From Thermoleophilia bacterium (GTDB lineage: Bacteria > Actinomycetota > Thermoleophilia > Gaiellales > Gaiellaceae): 14,432 bases of DNA. A program made the translations under genes and the position numbers. Where the stretch lies: positions 1 through 14,432 of the forward strand of contig JABFWJ010000402.1 in the NCBI GenBank assembly GCA_013362295.1. Direction: 5' to 3'. Under the pieces are notes generated by a model. The model did no database searches and was not told where the DNA came from. It saw nothing but the letters and a program-made list of their open reading frames with translations. Positions 1 to 6,696 of this stretch are shown piece by piece. The stretch's first letter is position 1; each line of letters starts with the position of its first letter.

Positions 1-63
1 GCCGACGACGAGCAGGCCGCAGCCGAATGCGCACGTCAAGCGTGGCGCGCCCACAGCGACTAG
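1..63 (+). CDS. 3' end of an unidentified gene (partial)
   Basis: Frame 1 is open from the window edge to a TAG at 61-63 and would give a 20-residue acidic/alanine-rich tail ending AWRAHSD. The length is too short to identify a family or to prove that it is coding. The next gene starts 70 bases later behind its own strong ribosome binding site, which fits a gene end here. Low confidence: it could equally be chance. Confidence 0.3.
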   Translation, partial: ADDEQAAAECARQAWRAHSD

Positions 64-132
64 AACACCGAATCTCCTCGCGCTCCTCCGGGTCAGAACG
101 CGTGCAACACATCACACCCCGAAGGAGGAGCA

Positions 133-423
133 ATGGAAACTCTCGACCGCGAGGCGCAGACCAGACAGTCACTGGCAGTCGGGCTACTCGGTCTCGTCAC
201 GCTCGGCTGGATGGCCGGCGTCGCGCTCGGCTTCGCGCTCGCCGACGGCGCCGGCGGCAGCCTCATCCGCACCAGCCCGCAGTGGCTGACGCCGGCGCTG
301 CAGGGGGTGATCGCGCTTGCCATCACCTCGGTCGCCGTCGTTCTGACCGCGATCAGCAGGCGGATCCAGATCCGCGCCCACGTACTGAGCCAGACGCTCC
401 CGCGCCCGCTCACCACTCACTGA
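133..423 (+). CDS. small two-helix membrane protein
   Basis: A 96-residue protein of unknown function. The start is well supported: GAAGGAGGAG at 121-130 sits just ahead of ATG 133. After a charged N-terminus (METLDREAQTRQ) come two hydrophobic helices, about residues 15-38 and 55-73, followed by a basic RR segment, so an inner-membrane protein is likely. It is followed 20 bases later by a second small membrane protein with its own SD, so the two are probably co-transcribed. I do not recognise the family. Confidence 0.75.
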   Translation: METLDREAQTRQSLAVGLLGLVTLGWMAGVALGFALADGAGGSLIRTSPQWLTPALQGVIALAITSVAVVLTAISRRIQIRAHVLSQTLPRPLTTH

Positions 424-443
424 CCCGAAGGAGTCGATCCGAA

Positions 444-909
444 ATGGCAACCGCAACGATTACCCGCATCGGTCGCGAGCTGGCGATCCCGCGCGAAAGC
501 GAAGGCTTCGACATTCCTCGGCATTGGCTTCCTGCTCTCGGCCGTCACCTTCCTGCTCGCGACCATCCTCGGCGAGCTCCGCGACGGCGGCACCAGCGTG
601 CAGCAGGCGCTGGGCGAGAAGGCGCTGATCCTGAAGCGGCCGCTGACGGGAAAGCTGTTCCCGCCGGCGATGATGATGGGCCTGATGACGCTGATCGCGA
701 CGCTCGTGATCGGCTTCGTGCAGCCAGCCAAGCTCGACAGCGACCCGACCGGCGCCGCCGACATCGGCGCCTGGGTCGGCCCGCTCCGCTTCGCCGGCGT
801 CGCGCTCCTGTTCACCGGCGTCGCACTCGCGCTCGCGACCATCGTGCGCTCACTCCGCTTCCAGGCCGCGCGGATCGAGCAGTTGGCGAACAAAGACGCC
901 GCCACATAA
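444..909 (+). CDS. small membrane protein, apparently frameshifted near 515
   Basis: ATG 444 follows a good SD (CCGAAGGAG, 425-433) and reads MATATITRIGRELAIPRESEGFDIP. That frame then becomes Arg/Pro-rich and unlike a protein. From about 515 a different frame carries an obvious membrane protein: GIGFLLSAVTFLLATIL, then an intact run from a GTG at 598 to TAA 907-909, with helices around PPAMMMGLMTLIATLVIGF and LRFAGVALLFTGVALALA. The second frame has no ATG, GTG or TTG start before 598. The simplest reading is one three-helix protein of about 150 residues broken by a 1-base frame change between about 500 and 520. This could be a real mutation or a sequence error. If translation starts at GTG 598, the product is 103 residues with two helices and no evident SD. 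Confidence 0.6.
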
Positions 910-930
910 GCGCTCGCCAGCTGCCTCCCC

Positions 931-960
931 GACGGCCGCCTCGTCGCAGGGGCGGCCGTC
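931..960 (+). terminator. GC-rich hairpin after the two small membrane genes
   Basis: Perfect 10-bp inverted repeat: GACGGCCGCC (931-940) and GGCGGCCGTC (951-960), with a 10-nt loop, 21 bases after the upstream stop codon. There is no T-run, which is common for high-GC actinobacterial terminators. It may end the transcript or act as an mRNA stabiliser. Confidence 0.5.
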
Positions 961-986
961 ACCCGCTCCGGAAACGGCCACGAATC

Positions 987-1007
987 GATGCCGGCGCGGC
1001 CGGCATC
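987..1007 (+). promoter_or_regulatory. leader hairpin ahead of the 1038 gene
   Basis: Perfect 9-bp inverted repeat GATGCCGGC (987-995) / GCCGGCATC (999-1007) with a 3-nt loop. It ends 13 bases before the SD of the next gene (AAAGGAGG, 1021-1028). It could be a second part of the terminator region or a 5' untranslated hairpin. Only the structure is visible. Confidence 0.35.
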
Positions 1008-1037
1008 ACATGGAAAGAGAAAAGGAGGATCAAGCAG

Positions 1038-1577
1038 ATGATGACCAAGCGCGCAATGCTCGTCGGCGCCGTCGGCGGCATGGCCGCGGGGATGATGATG
1101 GCCGCGGTCGAGATGATCTACGGCTGGGCCTCGAGTGCCCACACCGCCTGGGACGCCCCGATGGGCATCTGGGCCTACATCGGTGGGCTCGACCACTTCG
1201 GCCACCCGGCCAACCACATCGGCCCGATCGTCCTGGGGATCGGCGGCCACATGATGAACTCGATGATCATCGGGATCGTCTTCGTCGCCGTCATGCGAAT
1301 GCTGCGCAACCCGCCCGGCGCACTGATGCTCGGCACCGCCTACGGCGTCGGCCTCTGGGCGCTGATGCGGTACGTGCTGCTGCCGCTCAACACGCCCAAC
1401 GACCGGTTGTTCACGACGAGCGCGATCAGCCCGCAATGGGTGTGGTGGGCCGCACACCTCGCGCTCGGAATGACCGCCGGCCTGGTCTACCTGCTGCTCG
1501 GCCGGCGGCAACTCGCAGAAGCGGCACCGCGCCGCCTGCACGACGTCCGCGAGCCGCGGGTCCACAAGGCGGCATGA
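1038..1577 (+). CDS. four-helix membrane protein rich in Met and His
   Basis: A 179-residue integral membrane protein of unknown function. ATG 1038 is chosen because AAAGGAGG (1021-1028) lies 9 bases ahead. Hydrophobic helices fall at about residues 5-25, 62-92, 95-115 and 140-160. The first helix is Met-rich (MAAGMMMAAVEM), and the loop and second helix hold several histidines (DHFGHPANHIG, GGHMMNS), so metal or haem binding is possible but unproven. The stop overlaps the next start (ATGA, 1574-1577), which implies co-translation with the following gene. Confidence 0.8.
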   Translation: MMTKRAMLVGAVGGMAAGMMMAAVEMIYGWASSAHTAWDAPMGIWAYIGGLDHFGHPANHIGPIVLGIGGHMMNSMIIGIVFVAVMRMLRNPPGALMLGTAYGVGLWALMRYVLLPLNTPNDRLFTTSAISPQWVWWAAHLALGMTAGLVYLLLGRRQLAEAAPRRLHDVREPRVHKAA

Positions 1578-2110
1578 GCATCGCGGTGAAGCGCCCCGGC
1601 CGGCAACCGGAAGCATCGCCGCTCGGGGCGCTTCTCCGCGGCCTGGTCGCGGGCGGCGCCGGCACCGCGGTGATGACCGCCTACCAGGAACTCGTCCAAT
1701 CGGGCGAAAGCGCCGGCGACAACGAGCCGGTGGGCGAGGCGGAGCGCTGGCAGCAGGCGCCTGCTCCGGCGCAGGTCGCCAAACGCATCCTCGAAGGAGT
1801 CCTCCGAAAGCAGGTAGGCGCCGACCAGATCCCGCTCCTGACGACTGTCATGCACTGGCTGTACGGAACCGCCCAGGGCGGTATGTACGGCCTCGTGCAG
1901 GAGACGATCCGGACGAATCCGATCGCCAGCGGCCTTGCCTTCGGCACAGGTGTCTGGACGCTCTCGTACGCACAGCTCGTCCCGATGGGCATCTACGAGC
2001 CACCCTGGCGCTACCCGGCTAAGACGCTAGCCGTCGACCTCTCGTACCACCTGGTCTACGGCGTCGGTGTCGCCGTCGCCTACGAGACGCTCGCGCAGCT
2101 CTCCCGCTAG
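1574..2110 (+). CDS. membrane protein, YagU/DUF1440-like architecture
   Basis: A 178-residue protein. ATG 1574 overlaps the previous stop by four bases. An N-terminal helix (about residues 18-36, LRGLVAGGAGTAVMTAYQE) has the glycine-rich pattern seen in DUF1440/YagU-type membrane proteins. A soluble charged stretch follows, then helices around ALAFGTGVWTLSYAQLVPMG and the C-terminal VYGVGVAVAYETLAQL. Similarity to DUF1440 is an impression from the pattern, not a verified match. The epimerase-like gene begins at the base after its TAG, so the two are translationally coupled. Confidence 0.7.
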   Translation: MSIAVKRPGRQPEASPLGALLRGLVAGGAGTAVMTAYQELVQSGESAGDNEPVGEAERWQQAPAPAQVAKRILEGVLRKQVGADQIPLLTTVMHWLYGTAQGGMYGLVQETIRTNPIASGLAFGTGVWTLSYAQLVPMGIYEPPWRYPAKTLAVDLSYHLVYGVGVAVAYETLAQLSR

Positions 2111-3262
2111 ATGTCCGACGCGTTGCCGCTCGTCGGTGCGGGCGCAGTTCCCTGGTTGTCGGTCGAGCAGATTCGCGAGGTCGATCGGATCATGGTTGAC
2201 GAGCTCGGGATCTCACTCGTTCGGATGATGGAGAACGCCGGTCGCAATCTCGCCGAGGTGGCCCGTCACTTGCTCGGCGGCGACAGCAGCGGGCGCTCGA
2301 TCGTGGTCCTCGCCGGTCCGGGCGGAAATGGCGGGGGCGGACTCGTCGCCGCGCGCCATCTCGCGGTCGCCGGCGCACAAGTCGGCATCGCGCTCGACGC
2401 AACCGTCGGCGGCTTGGCTCCGGTGCCGGCCGAGCAACTCGAGATCGCGCGCCGCCTGCGCATTCCGATCCACGAGCGGCCGGACCGGCTGGGCGAGCCG
2501 GAGCTCGTCCTCGACGCGCTGCTCGGCTACAGCCAGCGCGGCGAACCGCACGGCGCGGCGGCCGAGTTGATCCGCTGGAGCGGCGGCCGGCGCGTACTTG
2601 CGCTCGATGCGCCACCCGGGCTCGAACTCGCAAGCGGAGAGTTGCGCAGACCGCATATCGCCGCCGAAGCGACGATGACGCTTGCCGCGCCGAAGACCGC
2701 GCTGCGCGGAGACGGCGCACGCGGGGCCGTCGGGCGATTGTTCCTCGCGGACATCTCCGTGCCCGAGCTGGTCTACACGCAACTCGGTCTTTCCTGGCGG
2801 ACGCCGTTCGCTTGCGGGCCGATCGTTGAGCTCGACACGTGCATCCGGCGCCGAGTGGGCTGTACCTCCTCAGTACCGAAAGGAACAAAGCACCTGAAAC
2901 GTCTCGCGGTTCTCGCTGTGCCGCTGCTCCTGCTCGTCTTCGCACTCGCCGTGCCGCGACACGCTCCCGCGGCGGTCCGTTCAACGGTACTGCGCGGCAC
3001 GGTCGGCCCCGGCTTCACGATCACGCTCAAGACAGCCGAGGGAAAGCTCGTGAAGCAGCTGAAGCCGGGAACGTACTCAATCCGGATCCGCGACCTCTCC
3101 CCGATCCACAATTTCCATCTCTTCGGGCCGGGCGTGAACAAGAAGACCTCGGTACAGAACACCGGCGGCGTGACCTGGACGGTGCGGCTCGGGCGCGGGC
3201 TCTACCGCTACCGCTGCGACCCGCACCGCACGATCATGCACGGCAGCTTCAGCGTCGCCTGA
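2111..3262 (+). CDS. NAD(P)H-hydrate epimerase-like domain running in frame into a cupredoxin
   Basis: One uninterrupted frame of 383 codons. Residues 1 to about 240 resemble the YjeF N-terminal family, which epimerises damaged NAD(P)H hydrates in the cytosol: an LSxxQxREVDR-like start, MMENAG at 39-44, a glycine loop at 69-77, DALLG at about 137 and DAPPGLE at about 167. The loop reads GPGGNGGGG where the family usually has GxGNNGGDG, and DxPSGLD is DAPPGLE, so several ligand-site positions differ and activity is doubtful. From about residue 262 the frame becomes a signal peptide plus copper protein (see 2894-3262). A cytosolic enzyme followed by an internal signal peptide is topologically odd. 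Two adjacent genes with a lost stop, or a non-ATG start inside one frame, is more likely than a true fusion. The start is ATG 2111, directly after the previous TAG. Confidence 0.65.
   Translation: MSDALPLVGAGAVPWLSVEQIREVDRIMVDELGISLVRMMENAGRNLAEVARHLLGGDSSGRSIVVLAGPGGNGGGGLVAARHLAVAGAQVGIALDATVGGLAPVPAEQLEIARRLRIPIHERPDRLGEPELVLDALLGYSQRGEPHGAAAELIRWSGGRRVLALDAPPGLELASGELRRPHIAAEATMTLAAPKTALRGDGARGAVGRLFLADISVPELVYTQLGLSWRTPFACGPIVELDTCIRRRVGCTSSVPKGTKHLKRLAVLAVPLLLLVFALAVPRHAPAAVRSTVLRGTVGPGFTITLKTAEGKLVKQLKPGTYSIRIRDLSPIHNFHLFGPGVNKKTSVQNTGGVTWTVRLGRGLYRYRCDPHRTIMHGSFSVA
2894..3262 (+). CDS. secreted cupredoxin (type 1 copper-like), probable separate gene
   Basis: Read from the CTG at 2894, this gives a 122-residue protein with a basic start (KRLAVLAV), a hydrophobic signal segment (PLLLLVFALAV) and a probable cleavage site after HAPAA. 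It then has a beta-rich plastocyanin-like domain. The likely copper ligands are visible: His in HNFHLFG, then Cys, His and Met in YRCDPHRTIM. The His-to-Met loop has three residues, within the length variation of cupredoxins. AAAGGA (2879-2884) lies 9 bases before the CTG, a suitable SD. An in-frame GTG at 2855 has no SD and would add an implausible leader. It probably acts as a small periplasmic or cell-surface electron carrier. The start codon is the main uncertainty. Confidence 0.6.
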   Translation: MKRLAVLAVPLLLLVFALAVPRHAPAAVRSTVLRGTVGPGFTITLKTAEGKLVKQLKPGTYSIRIRDLSPIHNFHLFGPGVNKKTSVQNTGGVTWTVRLGRGLYRYRCDPHRTIMHGSFSVA

Positions 3263-3302
3263 CCCCTGCATCCGAAAGGCGCGCCGCGGCTGTAGCTCGG
3301 AT

Positions 3303-3339
3303 GGAGGCCGATCGCCTCCCAGGCGCCGCGCGCGCCTGG
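3303..3339 (+). promoter_or_regulatory. two tandem hairpins in the leader of the 3369 gene
   Basis: Two adjacent perfect inverted repeats: GGAGGC (3303-3308) / GCCTCC (3314-3319), and CCAGGCGC (3319-3326) / GCGCCTGG (3332-3339), each with a 5-nt loop. They end 12 bases before the SD at 3352-3358. They could terminate the cupredoxin transcript or form a 5' leader structure; no T-run follows. The first hairpin contains a GGAGG in its stem. Confidence 0.4.
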
Positions 3340-3368
3340 CAACGAATCATCAAGGAGGGTCCGTGCGT

Positions 3369-4160
3369 ATGCGTCGGAACAAGACGAGGCTTGGGGCGGT
3401 CGCGGTGGCGGCGCTCAGTGCGGTCTACGCGACGGCTGTCGCGCTGGGAGCGCCGCCGATGATGACCGCGAACACCGGTGCACATCTAAAGGTGCGGTCG
3501 CCCGCGACAGGCACGACGCTGACGGGGAACAGTCTGGCGACCAGCGTCAAGGTCACCCACTTCAAGGTCGACTGCCGCTACGCCGGCACCGCCAACCGGA
3601 AGGGAATCGGGCACTACCACATCGAGCTGGACAAGTCGCTGATCAACATGATCTGCAGCCCCCGGAGCTCGATCAGCATGCTCAACGTGAAGCCGGGCAA
3701 GCACACGGTGCAGTTCATCCCGGCGGCGAACGACCACGCCGACGACATGAAGGCGATGAAGCAGATCAGCTTCACCTACAAGCCGTCCCATCCGCTGCCG
3801 GCCGTGAAGCCGCTCAGCTTCCCCGGCAAGCCGTCGGTCTCGATCGTCTCGCCGAAGCCGGGCGCGACCGTGCACGGCAGCTTCAACTTGGTCGTCGCGG
3901 CGCAGAACTTCAAGCTCACCTGCGCGCTCTACGGCAAGGCGCCGGTAAAGGGCTACGGGCACTGGCACGCCAACGTCGACACGACGACGATGGGGATGAT
4001 GGGGATGGGGACGATGCTCGGCATGAGCTGCGGCAAGTCCTTCCATGTCTCGCTGGCGGGGATCAAGCCCGGCCAGCACAAGTTCATCGCGATCCTCGAG
4101 GACAACACGCACGCGCCCACGATCGGCGCCAAGGCCTCGGTCACCGTGAACGTCAAGTAG
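3369..4160 (+). CDS. secreted protein with two tandem copies of a His/Met-containing beta domain
   Basis: A 263-residue exported protein with a signal peptide over about residues 1-28 (basic RRNKTR, then a hydrophobic AVAVAALSAVYATAVAL, cleavage near ALGA). The mature part is an internal duplication. Repeat 1 is about residues 38-138 and repeat 2 about 155-263. Each has an SPxxGxT opening, a strand with one Cys (VDCRY; LTCAL), a GHYHIELD / GHWHANVD motif, a second Cys (MICSP; MSCGK), a VKPGKH / IKPGQH turn and a closing strand. The Cys pairs could form disulfides. Repeat 2 carries a Met/Gly run (MGMMGMGTMLGM). The HxH and Met features suggest metal binding or Met-oxidation chemistry. ATG 3369 is preferred over GTG 3363 on spacing from AAGGAGG (3352-3358). 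It lies directly upstream of the sigma gene. Confidence 0.75.
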   Translation: MRRNKTRLGAVAVAALSAVYATAVALGAPPMMTANTGAHLKVRSPATGTTLTGNSLATSVKVTHFKVDCRYAGTANRKGIGHYHIELDKSLINMICSPRSSISMLNVKPGKHTVQFIPAANDHADDMKAMKQISFTYKPSHPLPAVKPLSFPGKPSVSIVSPKPGATVHGSFNLVVAAQNFKLTCALYGKAPVKGYGHWHANVDTTTMGMMGMGTMLGMSCGKSFHVSLAGIKPGQHKFIAILEDNTHAPTIGAKASVTVNVK

Positions 4161-4171
4161 CTGCGGCATCT

Positions 4172-4197
4172 GGGGCCGCGCGGCGATGCGCGGCCCC
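4172..4197 (+). terminator. strong GC hairpin after the duplicated-domain gene
   Basis: Perfect 10-bp stem GGGGCCGCGC (4172-4181) / GCGCGGCCCC (4188-4197) with a 6-nt loop, starting 12 bases after the stop codon. This is typical of a high-GC intrinsic terminator without a T-run. It separates the secreted protein from the sigma operon. Confidence 0.6.
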
Positions 4198-4241
4198 ACC
4201 CCGCCGCTCCGATCATCCGCCCCAGCGCATCCAAGCGGGTG

Positions 4242-4823
4242 ATGGCCCCTGTACCTGATGATGTGATCCCGGAGCAACTCGACCGCGCCGCCGTCGCACC
4301 GCCTCCTTCGGCCGAGAGCGACGCCGAGCTTTTGCGCGCGATCGGCGAGGGCAGCGAGCCGGCGTTCGAGGAGCTGCGGCACCGCTACCGGCGCGCGATC
4401 GAGCGCGCCTGCCGGCAGATCGTCGGCGGTGACTTGGAGGACTGCGCGCAGGAAGTGTTCGTCCGTATCTGGCGCAAGGCGTCGCTCTACGACCGCGGCC
4501 GCGGGAGCGCCCCCGCCTGGCTCTTGACGCTCGCCCGCCGTACCGCGCTCAATGTTCGCCCGCGCCGGGGGCTGCCGTTACCCGATGAGCTTGCCGACGA
4601 GACCAGCGTGGTCGAGCCGCCCGACGTCGACCGCTTCTGGGTCGAGGCGGCGCTCGAGCGGCTGCCCGAGCGTGAGCGGCGCGTGCTCGAGCTCGCCTAT
4701 TTCCACGACCTGAGTCAGAGCGCGATCGCGGCCGAGCTGCGCGTCCCGCTCGGCTCGGTCAAGAGTTGGACGCGCCGCGGCCTGCATCGGCTCGCGACCA
4801 TCCTCGACGAGGAAAGGGCATGA
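4242..4823 (+). CDS. ECF-family RNA polymerase sigma factor
   Basis: A 193-residue sigma-70 family protein. Region 2 spans about residues 28-100 (AFEELRHRYRRAIERAC, LEDCAQEVFVRIWRKA, then WLLTLARRTALN). Region 4 spans about 130-190 (ALERLPERERRVLELAYFHDLSQSAIAAEL, then PLGSVKSWTRRGLHRL), a complete helix-turn-helix. No SD is evident; ATG 4242 and the adjacent GTG 4239 are both possible. The stop overlaps the anti-sigma start (ATGA, 4820-4823), the usual arrangement for an ECF sigma held by its co-encoded anti-sigma. The targets probably include the downstream oxidoreductase genes, which is inference. A decayed relative of region 2 of this gene lies at 8351-8570. Confidence 0.92.
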   Translation: MAPVPDDVIPEQLDRAAVAPPPSAESDAELLRAIGEGSEPAFEELRHRYRRAIERACRQIVGGDLEDCAQEVFVRIWRKASLYDRGRGSAPAWLLTLARRTALNVRPRRGLPLPDELADETSVVEPPDVDRFWVEAALERLPERERRVLELAYFHDLSQSAIAAELRVPLGSVKSWTRRGLHRLATILDEERA

Positions 4824-5400
4824 CGCACGAGCACGCCTGGACGCGCCTGCCCGACCTGCTCGACGACCGCGACCAGCCGGAGCTGCTCGCCCATGTCGCG
4901 GCCTGCCACGACTGCCAGCGGCAGCTGTTCCTGCACGGCCGGGTCGACCGCGCCCTCCGCGGCGCCGCCGCCGCACGCCGGAAGGAGCGCCGCCGTCTCG
5001 GCAAGGGTCGCTGGCTGCACTTCCCCTCCGGGCTCGTGGCGGCCGCCCTCGCCGTGCTCCTCGTCGTGATGTTCCTGCCCCGCAATCCTGGCCTGCGCCA
5101 GTTCACGCTACGCACCGCGGCCGGGCAGCCGATCGGCCGCGCGACGCTGAAGCGGGAGGACGCCGAGAACACGTCGCTGACGTTCGTTGCGCGCGGCCTT
5201 CCGGCCCGCGGCGGCGATACGTTCGTGCTCTGGGCCGGCGGCAGCGGCGAGCGGAAGAGCACCGTCGGCCGGTTCATGGTCGAAACCGGCGGCGCCTGCC
5301 GCGCCCGTTTCAACCTTCCGGGGAGACGCGCCTGGGCGCACTTCTGGGTCACGCCGCCCGGGCAGCCGAAAACCGTTGTCGCCAGCACCTGCACCCGCCG
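4820..5400 (+). CDS. membrane-anchored zinc-finger anti-sigma factor (RskA-like C-terminus)
   Basis: The N-terminus holds the zinc anti-sigma motif H25-x3-C29-x2-C32 (HVAACHDCQ). A basic stretch and one membrane helix follow at about residues 72-90 (GLVAAALAVLLVVMFLP). The extracytoplasmic part resembles the RskA C-terminal domain (DTFVLWAGG, VGRFMVETGGACRARF, AWAHFWVTPPGQPKTVVAST). ATG 4820 overlaps the sigma stop. The end is uncertain: the frame has no stop until 6193, but from about 5390 it reads as Arg/Pro-rich nonsense antiphase to the next gene, so the real end is near 5390-5400. A stop has probably been lost to a frame change, or the gene ends unusually. It should release the sigma factor on an envelope signal. 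Confidence 0.75.
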
Positions 5401-6056
5401 GCAGGCCGTACGGACGCGCCGCCTTCCTGCTCGTCGTCGCCGGCGGCCTCTCCTCGCTCGCCTGGGCCTCGCCCGCCCTGCGGCTGCTCGACTCGCTGCT
5501 GCCCGGTGGAGCGAAGGCGCTGCTCCCGTCGCAGGGCTGGCGTATCTACACGATCGGCGACTCGATGCCGCGTTTCGACCCAGGTACCTGGCGGCTGCGC
5601 ATCGACGGCCTCGTCCGCCGCCCGCGCGAGCTGGGCTACGACGAGCTGCTGCGACTGCCGCGCGCGGAACAGACCTCCGACTTCCACTGCGTCACCGGCT
5701 GGAGCGTCGGAGGCGTCCGCTGGGCCGGCGTGCGCTTCCGCGATCTGCTCGCGCTGACCGGGCCGCTGCCGCAGGCGCATGCGCTGCGCTTCGTCTCGGC
5801 AGAGAACCCCTACGAGGACACGCTCACGCTCGCCCAGGCGCTCCGCGCCGACGCGATGCTCGCCTACGAGATGGACGGGCAGCCGCTGTCTCGCCCGCAC
5901 GGCGCACCGGTACGGGTCGTGATGCCGGCGATGTACGGCTACAAGAACGTCAAATGGGTGGAGCGGATCGAGCTCGTCGCGCACCCGCGCGACGGCTTCT
6001 GGGAGAAGCTCGGCTACGACCGGGACGCCTGGGTCGCCCACTCGAATGGCGCCTGA
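5376..6056 (+). CDS. YedY/MsrP-like molybdopterin-dependent oxidoreductase
   Basis: Sulfite-oxidase-fold molybdenum enzyme. From TTG 5376 the protein has 226 residues: a hydrophobic N-terminal export or anchor segment (FLLVVAGGLSSLAWA, about 17-31), then the molybdopterin domain. The molybdenum-ligand Cys is in FHCVTGWSVGG (Cys about 105), matching the CxxxWS form of YedY/MsrP and not the plant/animal sulfite oxidase form. FVSAENPYEDTL, MPAMYGYKNVKW and the GFWEKLGYDRDAW ending also fit. MsrP reduces oxidised methionines in exported proteins; the substrate here is unknown. TTG is the best in-frame start but has no clear SD. No twin-arginine motif is seen in this frame, although TRRQAV lies just upstream in the neighbouring frame, so a frame change near 5395 could hide a Tat signal. 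It overlaps the cytochrome gene. Confidence 0.85.
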   Translation: MSPAPAPAGRPYGRAAFLLVVAGGLSSLAWASPALRLLDSLLPGGAKALLPSQGWRIYTIGDSMPRFDPGTWRLRIDGLVRRPRELGYDELLRLPRAEQTSDFHCVTGWSVGGVRWAGVRFRDLLALTGPLPQAHALRFVSAENPYEDTLTLAQALRADAMLAYEMDGQPLSRPHGAPVRVVMPAMYGYKNVKWVERIELVAHPRDGFWEKLGYDRDAWVAHSNGA

Positions 6057-6696
6057 GCGGACGATCCGGCGCTTCTCGCGCACCGAACGCGCCCTGCACT
6101 GGGCTCATGCAACGGCGTTCTTCGTCCTGCTCGGGTCGGGGCTCGTCCTTTACCTGCCGCGGCTGTCCGAGCTGGTCGCGCGCCGGAACCTGATCAAGGA
6201 CGTGCACCTGTACACGGGCCTCGCCTGGGCGACCCTGATCGCGCTGCTGCTCGTGCTCGGCCTTGGCCACGGCCTGCGCGAGACGATCCGTGAGCTGGAG
6301 CGCTTCGACGCCGACGACTTGCGTTGGCTGCTCCGCCGCGGTGGCCGGGCGGGCCGCTTCAACGCGGGGCAGAAGCTGAACGCGATCGCGACCGCGGCCT
6401 TCGCCGTCCTGTTCGCAATCTCGGGCTTCCTGCTCTGGTACGGCGAGCGCGACACCCGCTTCCGGCTCGCGAACACGATCCTGCTCCACGACGGGCTCAT
6501 GTACGCCTCGCTCGTCCTGCTCGCCGGCCACCTCTACCTGTCGCTGATCCATCCGTCGACAAGGCATGCTCTGCGCGGCATCACCCACGGCACCGTCGAT
6601 GCGGAGTGGGCGGGGCGGCACCATCCCCGCTGGGCGGCGCTAGCCGAGGATCCCACCCGCGACTCCCTCGTCTGCGAAGAGTTCCGGAACGGTTAA
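6046..6696 (+). CDS. cytochrome b561 / formate dehydrogenase gamma-type membrane subunit
   Basis: A 216-residue membrane cytochrome with about four helices (roughly 20-38, 55-75, 118-140 and 150-170). Candidate haem-ligand histidines are in RALHWAHA (18, 21), DVHLYTG (54) and the last helices (LLHDGLM, AGHLYLSLIHP). GQKLNA ahead of the third helix is typical of the family. ATG 6046 lies inside the end of the oxidoreductase gene (11-base overlap), so the two are translated together. It probably passes quinol-derived electrons to the molybdenum enzyme outside the membrane, in the role that MsrQ plays for MsrP, but it is from a different cytochrome family. Confidence 0.85.
   Translation: MAPERTIRRFSRTERALHWAHATAFFVLLGSGLVLYLPRLSELVARRNLIKDVHLYTGLAWATLIALLLVLGLGHGLRETIRELERFDADDLRWLLRRGGRAGRFNAGQKLNAIATAAFAVLFAISGFLLWYGERDTRFRLANTILLHDGLMYASLVLLAGHLYLSLIHPSTRHALRGITHGTVDAEWAGRHHPRWAALAEDPTRDSLVCEEFRNG

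Noticed and set aside
27..1577. 516-codon open frame on + covering the first genes
   Set aside because: Only its parts from 444 (short) and from 1038 look like protein with an SD. The rest is Arg/Pro-rich antiphase reading of other genes.
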